Source: Metellina segmentata (Eukaryota; Arthropoda; Arachnida; Araneae; Tetragnathidae). Taken from it: a DNA stretch of 64,000 nt. The notes beneath the pieces were generated by a model, which did no database searches, was not told where the DNA came from, and saw only the letters and a program-made list of their open reading frames with translations. Shown in pieces: positions 10,966 to 21,047 of the stretch. A program made the translations under genes and the position numbers. Every line of letters begins with the position of its first letter. The stretch's first letter is position 1. Location: NCBI GenBank assembly GCA_947359465.1, contig OX375872.1, positions 77,791,100-77,855,099 of the forward strand. The letters run 5' to 3'.

Positions 10966-11370
10966 GTATTTTGTAAGGTGAAGCTATGTAGAAAGTGTGG
11001 CCACTGAATATGACACATGTCTATTATTGCAGTAAGGCCTGACACCTGCTGAAAATGTTTGAAGGGGTCCTATAGATTTAACATTTTACATTTGAAGGTA
11101 AAGACACAGACCAAAGAAAAGCATATATGAAATGATACGCTCTTGCTCTACTCACAATACTATTTCATTGCAAACAGCCTATGATGCCTCATCTTGAGGG
11201 CGACCCCATGAAAAAGCATGGGATTCAAATTTTATCAATGACAAATTTGAACAAGTAACAGTGCAAATAAACGATCTGGGAGTGTGTACAATATAACATT
11301 TTAAGTAATTACTGGGACAATAGTAGTTATTTTTTGTTTAACCCTCCAAGTGTGTGTGTGGTGGGGTTTC

Positions 11371-11600
11371 GACGAGATATCTCGTTCATCATCAAGAGTT
11401 AACTAATTTTGCCAATGACGATAGATTTGACGAACTGACAAATTTTGAAAATGACGCCTTCAACAGCTGACCACTTTTTCTAGTGGCAAGATACCTCGTC
11501 CATCAAGAGCTGATCAATTTTGCTAATGACGAGATATCTCGTCCATTAAGAGCTGACCAATTGTGCCAATAACGAGTTATCTTGTAATCAAGATATTGTA
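11371..11600 (+). repeat. Degenerate minisatellite with palindromic core
   Basis: About 43-46-bp units start with GACGAGATATCTCGT (11,371 and 11,528; diverged at 11,485 and 11,572) and continue with CATCAAGAGCTGACCAATTT-like and TGCCAAT sequence. Two shortened units lie between. The unit start is self-complementary (ACGAGATATCTCGT). Confidence 0.75.
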
Positions 11601-11939
11601 TTACCGATATTTTTGGATAGGAGATCAAGATCTGAAGACTTTTCTTACAATGATGAAATTTTTCGTCCGTCGGTTTTGCTACTAACGAGGTACCTCATTG
11701 AGCAATCGCCAGAAGGGTTGAGTGTGTACATCTCCCTACCCATGTTATCCATGCCTTTCTGCATAAACTATAAAAATATTGGGATTGGGCAAGGAGTTTG
11801 GACCTCTTAAATTTGTACCGCTGTCGCCGGATACAATGGCTTTACGACCTATTGAGTAAAGTCTTCTCTATGTTTGGCTATTCATATTACCCGTATATTT
11901 GCAATACTCATTTATTTCATAATTAATTTGATGAGGCCG

Positions 11940-12200
11940 ATCCCATCAATAAAAGGTAGCCCTGTTGGATAAGCAACGGATTAGCAAACTTTGAGCTGCG
12001 AATTCGAAACTTGTTCCAGTCTCAGACCGTCATCTACACGTTAAATCTATCGTGGCTGAAATGTCCTGGCTTGGTATGAAAGTTTAGAGAGTGGGGTGCC
12101 AGCTGAAGTGTTGTCATCATTGCAAGGCGTTATCCTTGGACTTTTCCTTCGCCAATAGGTCGTTGAGTTGTTTCAGAGGGACGTTAATTAACTACCCACC
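11940..12200 (+). mobile_element. tRNA-derived SINE, second head type, diverged
   Basis: The head shows GGTAGCCCTGTTGG, ACGGATTAGCAAAC and GCGAATTCGAAAC. The shared body follows with GTGGGGTGCCAGCT and GTCGTTGAGTTG. It is an older copy of the family clustered at 18.5-21.4 kb. Confidence 0.7.
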
Positions 12201-12274
12201 TATCCATCCATAAAGATATTGGTGAGGCAAAGGGGTAGGGTCCCTAGGGTAGGCATCCTTGCTGTTGACGTAAT

Positions 12275-12560
12275 AACATCAGGTCAGATTTGATCTAAGC
12301 GGATTAACAACCCGAGGGTTGCGAGTTCAAATCTCTATCCAACTAAAGACTAGTGAACGTAGGGGCTGGTACATGTTAAATCTGTGGCCTCAGATGTCCT
12401 CACATTGGTATGGTGTCTTAGTTTGGAGAATGAGGTACCAGCTTAGGTGTTGTTCTTGTCTTCTGACCGTGGTTCAAAAGGACGAAGCGTTGTCCTAGGA
12501 TTTTTCCTGGAACATCGCCAATAGTGCGTTGCTGAAGTGAGACATTAATTAACCTCATAT
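12275..12560 (+). mobile_element. tRNA-derived SINE, second head type, 5' truncated
   Basis: The copy starts inside the head (GCGGATTAACAACC, GGGTTGCGAGTTCAAATC). It continues through the shared body with CTGACCGTGGTTCAAAA and GTTGTCCTAGGAT to a TTAATTAACC tail. Confidence 0.72.
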
Positions 12561-12564
12561 TAGG

Positions 12565-13190
12565 TTCATATGTCATATACAAATTGTCGAAATCTCTCTC
12601 GGGTGTATGAATTGTCAAATTAATTGTCGTCATGAAACTCTAGACATAAACATTTGTAATTTTTTCATTGACGAATTCTTGTTTCATTCTCGCAAAAATG
12701 TTCTGGTTTTTGGTTTAAAAAACAAAACACCAGTGCTGTTTATAAAACTATTTGAGACTTGTGGAATGTGCTTTACTTCCATGTTGCGGCGTTCCTTCTG
12801 AAGTAACAGAAAGTGTTTTGGAATCAATTTTATATTTAATTTCATGTTAGCTGCCTTTCTGGCTATTCAATAATGACCTGAAATCAAAGAAAATAAAACT
12901 GATTATTTTCTCGCAATTTTTCAAGAAATAGAAATAAAACATTTAATAATTTAGTGGATGCAAAACATATTCATACCCCAAAGAAAGCATGTAAGGTGTT
13001 TTTTCAATATTAAACACTTACCTGTCCGATAGTGAGGCATAAGTTAATGGAGGACTTACATAAGCGTTCTTATAAAACTCGCGATTTCTCGTTATTTCTG
13101 AAAATGAAGAATTTGGTCTGATTAAATAATTGTATCGTTTCTTAACTCGTAGCACCGTTTGAACACAAAACGCAAAAAAAAAAAAGGATT
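12565..13190. other. Gene-free AT-rich stretch
   Basis: Short frames here have no family resemblance. No repeat was recognised. Confidence 0.4.
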
Positions 13191-13191
13191 A

Positions 13192-13969
13192 TAATCTACT
13201 TATATAAAAAAAGGATGTGTTTGTGTATATTTTCCTTACAAATCTACTCCGTTTGACTAATTCACACCAAATTTGGCACATTTATACTTTATAGTACTGA
13301 AGATAATGAGACGTTCCACCACCCTAAAAGTATTAACATTTTTACCAGTCTTATACTAAAAACTTATGCTAATGACCTTTAAGGAGTGATTAAACCAAAA
13401 GCTGGTTCGTTACATACCTGTCTTTAAAATTCTTTAACAGCATGCTAGCAGGTGACTAAATTTTTAAAAATCTGAATTCCTCAAATCAAAAGTGTAAGCT
13501 TTTTTTATTTTATTTCTGCCATATACTACCATTTAATTATAAACATTTCAGTTTCAGATAAGAAGCAAAATATGTTTCAAGATAAATTTGTCGCATAATG
13601 CCTCAAGGGGATACAGCAGAGTTGACGTCTCTCTGTCCTCTATACAGATCTACACTGTTTTGACCAGTCCACTCCAAATTTGGAAAACACTTATTCTTCA
13701 TAACTCTGGGGGTAACGTAGGCAACATATTAACCCCAGTTCTATTTGACCTAGGTGTTCAGTGGGATTTAAAAACAATTCGAAATCCTCAAGGGAATTAC
13801 ATTTTTAGATTATTTTTACGATCACTGAATAATTCACACCAACTATATGGTAGGTACATTCATCCTGTAGAAAACATTGGCTCTTATATATTAACCCCTG
13901 TTCTATTTTTCTTAGGTTTTGAGAGGGGTAAAACAATTCCGTGATCCAAATTGGAATAAAATATTAAAG

Positions 13970-14000
<31 letters not shown>

Positions 14001-14180
14001 AATTCGACCAATTCACAACAAATTTGGTACACTCATTATTTGATTACTGTGCTTAACACATGCTATATACAGTTGCAGATTTAGGGAGGCTGTAGTCAAA
14101 AGCTGCTATAAGTTTACTTTCTAAAATAACTTATTCAATTTGAAGCTTTGCACTATTATGTGATAAATCATTATTGCCTT
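13192..14180 (+). repeat. Unclassified Helitron-like interspersed repeat
   Basis: The segment starts with an AATCTACTTATATAAAA-type motif close to the TCTACTATTATAAAAGGAA start of the repeats at 45.5, 46.5 and 60.5 kb. Inside, a degenerate unit recurs around 13,650, 13,810 and 14,000: a phrase like AATTCACACCAAATTTGG, then ATATTAACCCC and GTTCTATTT. An open frame at 13,588-13,944 is a by-product of this non-coding repeat. An AT microsatellite occupies 13,972-13,996. Confidence 0.5.
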
Positions 14181-14795
14181 TGTATTTCTGAAAAGGTGCT
14201 ACATGCAAAATATAAAACCTACCGAATATACCACCAACTAATAATAATCAGTAAGCTGTCTGCTCCCTTAACCAAATGAGGAAATAATATTTTGCCGAGT
14301 AGTATGTAATGAGTGAAATGATCAGATGTTTATCAATGTTGCACTTCTATTATGATTATCTAAACCAAAAGAAATTCATTATTGATGACATATGAAATGA
14401 TCACCAAAAACAAACATCATTTAGTTGGAAACATAACAGTTGTTTTAATGAAAAAGTCAACAATGTGAATTTATAATCATGGTGCAGGGAAATTCTTTAC
14501 AGGCTCAGGTGAATTGTTCCTGAATTTGCAAAATCTTTTACTAGCCATCTTACGTAAAGGAAATTTATTATTCATAAATTCAATGATACAAAGCTCTGGA
14601 GTTGCATCCTGAAAAAGAATCATTCTGTTTACCCTTATCCTGAAAGAGGAAAATTAATTATGTTTCCTCTTGCATAAAAATACAAATTTTTCCAATAGAA
14701 TTTTAAAAACAAGAATCGTTTCTTTTTACACACGGATTTTTTTTTTATAATTACACTCAAGTAGTTGCCATGTTTTTCACCTACCTGAATTTTAA

Positions 14796-15175
14796 GGGCA
14801 TATCTTGAATGGCTACATCTCAAATTTCCCACTTAAAATCATAGCAGTAGTGAGTATTATGAATGTTTGAGATTACTTTAAGATAATTCGTATTCACTTC
14901 CTACTTATGTGAAATATTTCTTGACAATTTAATCCAACAATCTTGACCTCATTACATCTTATAATCATCACAATGCAAATGATTGGCATATTTTGAAATC
15001 GCTACATATCGAATTTTCCACTTTAATTCTTAGCAGTAGCTAGACTAAAGAACATGCAAGATTACTGTATCCATACTTATTTGCTGCTTAGTTGAAATAT
15101 TTCTCGACAATTTTTTTAAAATTCAATAATCTTGAAGTTTTATTACATTTTATGATCTTGACAAAGCAAATTATT
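14796..15175 (+). repeat. Diverged tandem duplication, about 190-bp unit
   Basis: The blocks GGCATATCTTGAATGGCTAC, then TCTTAGCAGTAG-like, GAAATATTTCTTGACAATTT and TAATCTTGA-like sequence occur twice in the same order. The first unit starts near 14,796 and the second near 14,986. No coding sequence is recognisable. Confidence 0.65.
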
Positions 15176-15944
15176 GAAGTAAATATTTACAACCAGAAGC
15201 TGTCTTGTATTCTCAACATTTAATTAAATTAATTTATTGCTAGATGGGTAATCAGTAGCTACAGAGTTTAGTTCTATCTGTCTGGTTAAAGTGAGGAGGG
15301 CATGAAATCAACCAATCTTCCAGAAGATTTAAAGCTTTACATTCAATTACGGAAAAATCAAATCTGTAATCTTTCTAATTTTGAGCAGAAGTTGTACAGC
15401 AGGGTTCATAAAAATGAAACTTTTCCAACCAATAGAACCCAGATTATTTTCATTTAAAGGTATAAATAAATATTCATTATGGGGAAATTGTTCTCCAGCC
15501 AATTGAGATAATATTTCCTTAGTCTTGTAGATATAATATGTTTCTAAGCACCTGGCAGCTGAGGAATTCGTGCCAGAAAGAATCATAAAAATCCATCAAT
15601 AACACTGTCAGGAAAATTTGAGACTCCTCAATCCTGGAATGCTTTGACAAAACAGTGATCCTACCTCCAGGGTTCTTACTACTGGAAGGCTATATTGTTA
15701 CATTGAAAACTAGGAAGTTTAGTGAAAAAAAAAGAACTTGTTATCCAAGTCTCATCTAAAGAATGAATATGGAAACAATGTTACACATTTAATAATATTT
15801 GATGTACAATATTATAGAAATTAATACCTGCATTGAACAGAACCTTCTGTAACAATTGTAGAATTCAGTTCAACAGCCTTGGGCTCAGGTGGATCACAGG
15901 TTGAATTAAACTCTCAGATGAAGAATTGAGATGTAAACTGAGCA

Positions 15945-16220
15945 GCCTTGCCATACTACCTTTCCAAGTGACTGGGCCTTGCCATACTACCTTTCCAAGT
16001 GACCGGGTCTTGTCGTACCACCTTTCCAAATGACTGGGATCTACAAAAAGAAATATCTTGCTTCTTTTGCCAGTAGAAAAATAGCCTGTGGTTTAGAAGA
16101 TAATTTTTTGTGCCATACTACCTTTCTAAATGACTGGGATCTACAAAAAAAAATATTTTGCTTCTTTTGGCAGTAGAAAAACAGCTTGTGGTTTAGAAGA
16201 TAATTTTTTGTGTTCACTTT
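15945..16220. repeat. Two-level tandem repeat
   Basis: A 34-36-bp unit containing CCATACTACCTTTCCAAGTG occurs three times at 15,947-16,037. A larger unit of about 115 bp, with GACTGGGATCTACAAAAA and GTGGTTTAGAAGATAATTTT, then occurs twice at about 16,025-16,220. Confidence 0.8.
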
Positions 16221-16833
16221 CTGAAGAAAAGGTCTCATAGCTTGCTTTTCAAGGGAGAGGTAGTTATCGGGAGATAATATAGCTGAAATCACAATGCCCG
16301 TCTCTTGATTACAGTTTATTATGTTTTGCAACAGGTCCTCAAATTTTGAGAAGCATTTCTCAAGGCAATATAGGTGTTATTGGTACTTACATGAACCAGA
16401 ATCAAGTCACGATTCTTTTAAAGATGAAACCTTTTCTGTTACACGCTCAATGGTGATTCCTGGAAAAGCTAGAATATATATTACATTACCATGTCATTGT
16501 GATGGCAAATACTGATTTTGGTGGAGTGGTCGCAAACGCGACTGTAGCGCCAAGGCGTTTGTTTTGGTCGCCAAACCAAGATGGCGGAGATCGCCATAAC
16601 AAGATGGCGCGGTGTCCATGTAGCAAAATTCACACTGTGAACCTTTGCATAAATAGATTTGATAGCAATTTCTATGGATTTTATAGTAATTTTTTGCGAA
16701 ATGGTATAGAAAAATGAAACTTACCCTCATTTTGTCGCCACATTATAAATCGCTAGAAAATTCGATGCACGAAAGAATATTCGTATTTTAACGGAGGAAG
16801 ATGCCCGGATAGTCTCTCTCAACAACCTCAATG

Positions 16834-17157
16834 TCACCGTGTTTTAGCGGCAGCAAGTACATCTGCAAATTTGCTACTGCCTACATTAGTTGCGGGAAGA
16901 GTACCAAACTCCTTGAATATACCATCCTTTCGGCAATATGCTGCACATTCCGCTGGTGATCCACGAACAGCTTCAAAATGCGAATCATTGTCAAGCTTCT
17001 TGATCTCGGATATTCTACGCCGTTGTTTAAAATAAATATAGCCCTGACAATGGACGCGTTTAGTCTTCGGACAGATCTCCCTACCGAAGCAAATATATTC
17101 ATGGCAATCCGAGTTAGCGAACGGCTCATTCTCAACTTGAAAAAAAGTAAACACCAA
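16834..17157 (-). pseudogene. CRESS-DNA virus-like Rep (HUH endonuclease domain)
   Basis: The 107-residue frame resembles the N-terminal catalytic domain of circular Rep-encoding ssDNA virus initiators. It has an FTF-type motif I near residue 3, an HCQGYI block matching the metal-binding HLQGY motif II near residue 36, and YCRKDG matching motif III with the nicking tyrosine near residue 74. The spacing is right for the family. The frame stops at 16,834, where a frameshift seems likely, because Rep-like residues go on in another frame for a few tens of codons. The SF3 helicase half is absent, so this is a truncated, broken relic. In viruses this domain nicks and joins the origin during rolling-circle replication. 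Function here is not claimed. Confidence 0.8.
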
Positions 17158-17180
17158 CCTTTACACACAAAAAAAAACAC

Positions 17181-17233
17181 GGTAATTAACTGGTAATTTT
17201 TAGTTAACGTCGTACTAGAGTAACACAACGGGA
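17181..17233 (-). mobile_element. SINE tail fragment inside the Rep element
   Basis: The words GGTAATTTTTAGTTAACG and TCGTACTAGAGTAACACAAC, followed by GGG, match the inverted 3' tail of the SINEs at 20 kb. The fragment lies within the TIR element, upstream of the Rep frame. Confidence 0.6.
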
Positions 17234-17559
17234 TTAAAAAAAAAACAAAAAAAAACGGAGTAGTTAAACAAGAAAAAAATGCACGAGGAACGATAAAACA
17301 CAGACCACGGTGAAACGATAAAAAACAAAGTGGCGGATTAAGCGTCGTTATCTCTTATCGTTAAACGAGAAAAAAAAAATCTAAACCAATCAGAGCACGT
17401 TTAATTTCACTTCAAAACACGGTTTAATTCCAATCAGATAACGTCTTTAAAATCCTAATCTTCTTAATATAGGGTTGCCATAAAAAAACCTAAAGGGAAG
17501 GTTACCACTTTGGCGAGAAAAAAGGACTGTCCCGTTTGCGACCACTCCACCCTGATTTT

Positions 17560-18530
17560 TCCATACTGATTTCCGATTTTACTCTGTATTTGACCATCGA
17601 ATCCACACCAGTAATTAAAACCTTCATAGTTACACTACAATTTTTGGACAATTTACAGACAGGAAGAGCAACTAAGAGAAGGGCAGAAACTAGTCAAAGA
17701 AAAAAAAAAAGACTGCACCAGAAATGAAAACTGCACTCAATTTTTAAAATGCAATATGAACTCATAAAATAATTCAACCAAGAGTAAAATTCACGAAAAC
17801 GAACAATAGAAACATAACAAAATGAAAAGCAAATAGTAAAAAAATTTGAGAACTGACAAACACAAGGAATACATATTACACAAAAATGAATATCATAAAC
17901 AAAATAACTTTTAAAATAACGTAATATTTTGTAAAAACAGGATTAACGATTCCAGGCAAGCTTCGCGATATCAAGGAGCGTAATCAAATCCACCGACAGG
18001 CACTGAGCGACGAGCGTCGTGAGCGACTGGCGTGATTTACCACTACAATGCATTCCAAAATCGAAATCGGCTTAAATCGAATTGGCTCCCATGCCAAAAA
18101 AGTTTTTGAGCCAAGACCGCGAATCTATAGCAACCTCCGAAATTCTATAGCAACCTAGTGTGCCCCTAGGCGCTGCATTTTCGCACCCAAAAGAAACTTT
18201 CTGAAAACACTGTGTACCGAAAAGAATAGCCAATTTATGCGAGCTGTAATAAGATTAAGCTCGTAAACGTTGTAAAAATTCCTGGGACGGTGTTCAAGAG
18301 TTTTTTTGGAAAAACTCTTAGAATAAACCTCAAGAAAACCGAGATTTTATCCTGGAAATGTGTGTTTCACTTAAGATTATTTATAATGCAAAAAATTTAT
18401 TTATTCTTTTCTAATTTGGTTGAAAAATAAATTTGGTCAAAATAACGAACAGACACAAAATGATAAAATAGTTTAAAATGTGCCTCTTGGATGACACCGA
18501 AAAGATATTTTAACATTTAAGCTTTTCATT
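17560..18530. other. Gene-free stretch
   Basis: Apart from the possible SGNH-like fragment to about 17,640, no gene was recognised. Two A-rich parts flank a GC-richer section around 17,940-18,180 of unknown nature. Confidence 0.4.
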
Positions 18531-18534
18531 TTGA

Positions 18535-18715
18535 ATTGCGTCACGTTGGCGAATGTGGAAATTCGGAGAAATGAGGTGCCAGCTCTGGCGTTGCATTGTC
18601 ATCTGACCGTGGCTCAAAATTACGTGGTGTTGTCCTCGTTTCTTTCCCGTTGGGATTGATCCCGAACCGTCGTCAATAACCCGATGTCTTGCTCCAGTAT
18701 AACGTTAATTAAAAT
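18535..18715 (+). mobile_element. SINE body, 5' truncated
   Basis: It starts in the body (TCACGTTGGC) and keeps CTGACCGTGGCTCAAAATTA, GATCCCGAACCGTCGTCAAT and an AACGTTAATTAAAATACC tail. The tRNA-like head is missing. Confidence 0.75.
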
Positions 18716-18912
18716 ACCTACTTACCATTTTGAATTGCGTTAAAATTTTTAACTACTCTTTTGCATGATACGGATCAGGGGGTTACTTCAAAATGTTGTT
18801 CATCGCCGTTTGCCTTTCAATGTAATTCGTGTCATTCAATTAACTATGGATCGTATCTTTTCCTTTCTTTCGCGCGGATCGTCGCGACTAGTGGTAATCC
18901 GATTGGAAGTAC

Positions 18913-19248
18913 GCCGACCAACCGGTATAGTGGTTAAGGTGTTAGCCTCTAGATCGGAAGGTTCCTGGTTCGAATCCGGGTCCGGGCATGGATGTTTGTA
19001 AACGTATGGTGTAGAGGCGGCTGGTGCACCTTAAATCTGTCGTGGCCGAAAGTCCTCACGTTGGGTTGGCGTGGAAGTTTGGAGAGTGGGGTGCCAGCTC
19101 AGGTGTTACTTCGTCATCTGACCGTGGTTCAAAATTACGAGGTGTTGTCCTCGGATCTTTCCCTTAAGGGACTGATCCCGGACCGTCGTCAATAGCCCGT
19201 TGTGTTGCTCTAGTACGACGTTAACTAAAAATTACCAATTACCAATTA
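18913..19248 (+). mobile_element. Full-length tRNA-derived SINE, first head type
   Basis: The copy begins GCCGACCAACCGG. Its A box lies within TATAGTGGTTAAGG and its B box within GGTTCGAATCC, so the head looks like a Pol III promoter of tRNA origin. The body runs to a TTACCAATTACC tail. A 14-bp target duplication CCGATTGGAAGTAC flanks it at 18,899-18,912 and 19,249-19,262, as expected for LINE-driven insertion. It is nearly identical to 21,048-21,379. Confidence 0.92.
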
Positions 19249-19262
19249 CCGATTGGAAGTAC

Positions 19263-19545
19263 AACGGTCTAGCAGCCGGAGGTTTGTAAGTTCGAATCAA
19301 ACCAAAGACCGTTAAGCACAGAGGGGCAGGTGCACATTAAATCTGTCGTAGCCACAAAAATATTCACGTTGGCGTGGTGTGGAAATTTGTAGTGGTGGGG
19401 TTACAGCTCAGGTGTGACCTCGGGATCTGGCCGTGGTTCAAAATTAAGTGATGTTGTCCTCCGATCTTTCCCTTCGAGGGTTGATCCCGGATCGTCACCA
19501 AAAGCCCGTTGTGTTGCTCCAGTGTGACCTTAATTAAAAATACCA
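19263..19545 (+). mobile_element. tRNA-derived SINE, second head type, partial
   Basis: The head shows ACGGTCTAGCAGCCGGAGG and AAGTTCGAATCAAACC, then the shared body and tail. The very start of the head is lost. It lies directly against the target duplication of the preceding SINE. Confidence 0.75.
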
Positions 19546-19815
19546 AGACCGTTGCCAATAGCCCGATATCTTGCTCCAGTGCGACGTTTATTAATTACCA
19601 ACCTACCATGAGAGAGTAGAGAGAAATGCAACCAGGATGGAATACACCTAACAGGAGCCTCAACTGTCGCATGTGAATTCGTAATTCTATCTTTGAAATT
19701 TCTATTCGTGAAAGAGATGTGACCTTGTCATCTAACCGTGGTTCAAAATTACTGTGTTGTCCTCGATCTTTCCCTTTGGGGGTGATCCCGCGGATTTTCG
19801 CCAATAGCCCGATCT
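19546..19815 (+). mobile_element. Two SINE tail/body fragments
   Basis: A tail piece at 19,548-19,590 (GCCAATAGCCCGAT to AATTACC) and a body piece at about 19,705-19,815 (CTAACCGTGGTTCAAAATTA to CCAATAGCCCGAT) are separated by about 115 bp of other sequence. Confidence 0.55.
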
Positions 19816-19879
19816 ATTCGCGAAGGGTAGTTAGGTATTTTTTTCAATAACGTGCCATTTGAAAACAGATCGGGCTATT

Positions 19880-20025
19880 GGTGATAAGGTGAGGTAAGGT
19901 AATTTCTAATTAACGTCGAACTAGAGCAACACAACGGGCAATTGACGACCGTCCGTTATCAATCCCCAAAGGAAAGACAACGACAAGTCCGATGAGAACA
20001 CCACGTAATTTTGAACTGCGGTCAG
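19880..20025 (-). mobile_element. Inverted SINE fragment
   Basis: Read on the minus strand this is the 3' half of the SINE. It has the GTTGTGTTGCTCTAG word and a tail of GGTAA-type repeats. Confidence 0.65.
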
Positions 20026-20216
20026 GTAATGGTAATGGTAATTTCAGTTAACGTCGTACTAGAGCAACACAACGGGCTATTGACGACGGTCCGGGATCAG
20101 TCCCTTGAGGGAAAGATCCGAGGACAACACCTAGAAATGTTGAACCACGGTCAGATGACGAAGCAACACCTGAGCTTGCACCCCACTCTCCAAACTTCCA
20201 CGCCATCCCAACGTGA
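20026..20216 (-). mobile_element. Inverted SINE fragment with TTACC-type tail repeats
   Basis: The minus-strand copy ends in GGTAATGGTAATGGTAATTT as seen on the plus strand, showing that the SINE tail is a short simple repeat. The body reads through to the CACGTTGGGATGGCGTGG block and the head is missing. Confidence 0.68.
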
Positions 20217-20299
20217 TGAACTGCGGTCAGATGACGAGCAGCTGTCGATCGGATCTTTCCCTTTGGGATAGAGCTCGAACCATCGCGAGCTGCAGTATA

Positions 20300-20560
20300 T
20301 AACCCGGTTGATAATGCAACGGGCTAGCAGCCGAAAGGTTGCGTGCTCGAATCCGACCAAAAACCGTCGTGTATAAGGGGGCTGGTGTCCGTTAAATCTG
20401 TCGTGGCTTCAAATGTCCTCATGTTGGATTGGCATTTTGGAGGGTCGGGTGCCAGCACAGGTGTGGTCTCGTCATCTGACCGTGGTTCAAAATGACATGG
20501 GATTGATCCCGGACCGTCGACAATAGCCCGTTGTGTTAATCCAGTGTGAAGTTAATCCTC
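20300..20560 (+). mobile_element. tRNA-derived SINE, second head type
   Basis: The head runs TAACCCGGTTGATAATGC to GGTTGCGTGCTCGAATCC, with the body and a short tail after it. The body has a deletion relative to the full copies. Confidence 0.7.
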
Positions 20561-20589
20561 TACTCTCGGGAATTTCCCACTGGTCCGGA

Positions 20590-21005
20590 GCCAACCAACC
20601 GGCATAGTGGTTAAGGTGTTAGCCTCTAGATCTAAAGGTTCCTAATTCGAATCCGGGCATGGATGTTTGTAAGCGTATAGCGTAGAGGCAATTTTTTTTA
20701 TTTTTTGGTAATTTTTTAGTTAACGTCGCGTACTAGAGCAATACAACGGGCTATCCAAACTTCCACGCCAACCCAACGTGAATAGCGTAGAGGCGGCTGG
20801 TGCACCTGAAATCTGTCGTGATCGAAAGTTTTCACGTTTTGTTGGTGTTGAAGTTTCGAGAGTGGGTTGCCAGCTCAGATGTTGCCTCGTCATCTGACCC
20901 TGGTTCAAAATTACGAGGTGTTGTCCTCGGATCTTTCCGTTAAGGGATTGATCCCGCACCGTCGTCAATAGCCCGTTGTGTTGCTCTAGTACGACGTTAA
21001 TTAAA
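20590..21005 (+). mobile_element. First-type SINE split by an inverted SINE fragment
   Basis: The head (ACCGGCATAGTGGTTAAGG, TAATTCGAATCC) and body belong to one SINE. At 20,690-20,781 a 92-bp SINE tail is inserted in reverse orientation. The 13-bp sequence ATAGCGTAGAGGC is duplicated on both sides (20,677-20,689 and 20,782-20,794). Confidence 0.82.
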
Positions 21006-21047
21006 AACTACCAGTTACCAATTCCCACTGGTCCGGTTCGTTATTGG

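Larger units (their letters stand above)
16520..17551. mobile_element. 1,032-bp TIR element carrying a CRESS-like Rep domain
   Basis: Both ends carry GGTGGAGTGGTCGCAAACG as an inverted repeat, with partial matching beyond it. The 8-bp sequence CTGATTTT is duplicated exactly at 16,512-16,519 and 17,552-17,559. The subterminal sequence contains AAGATGGCGG-type words. The TSD length and GG-start of the TIR suggest a Merlin-like or other 8-bp-TSD DNA transposon, but no DDE transposase is present. The only coding similarity inside is a Rep endonuclease domain (16,834-17,157, minus), plus a SINE tail fragment at 17,181-17,233. How it moves is unknown. It may be a non-autonomous element that captured viral sequence. 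Confidence 0.85.
16225..17640 (-). pseudogene. Possible SGNH/GDSL-hydrolase-like fragment, interrupted
   Basis: The minus strand flanking the element at 16,520-17,551 shows broken coding similarity. The right side encodes KVLITGVDSMVKY, resembling a GDS catalytic block. The left side encodes PGITIERVTEKVSSLKE and, in another frame, KFEDLLQNI with ETGIVISAIL. This order resembles SGNH-hydrolase-like proteins, some of them domesticated from or carried by LINEs. Stops and frame changes show decay. The assignment rests on recall of family patterns and needs a database search. Confidence 0.4.

Noticed and set aside
13588..13944. Open frame of 118 residues starting MSHNASRGYSRV
   Set aside because: It lies in a diverged tandem unit of a non-coding interspersed repeat. 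The repeated phrase ILTPVLF comes from the repeat itself, not from a protein domain.
15347..15586. Open frame of 79 residues on the minus strand starting MILSGTNSSAARC
   Set aside because: It looks somewhat protein-like but no family could be named and no linked exon was found. It might belong to the decayed SGNH-like relic next door.
16520..17551. A live circular ssDNA virus genome or contaminant
   Set aside because: There is no capsid gene, helicase domain or origin stem-loop. The sequence is framed by TIRs and a target duplication in host DNA and the Rep frame is broken.
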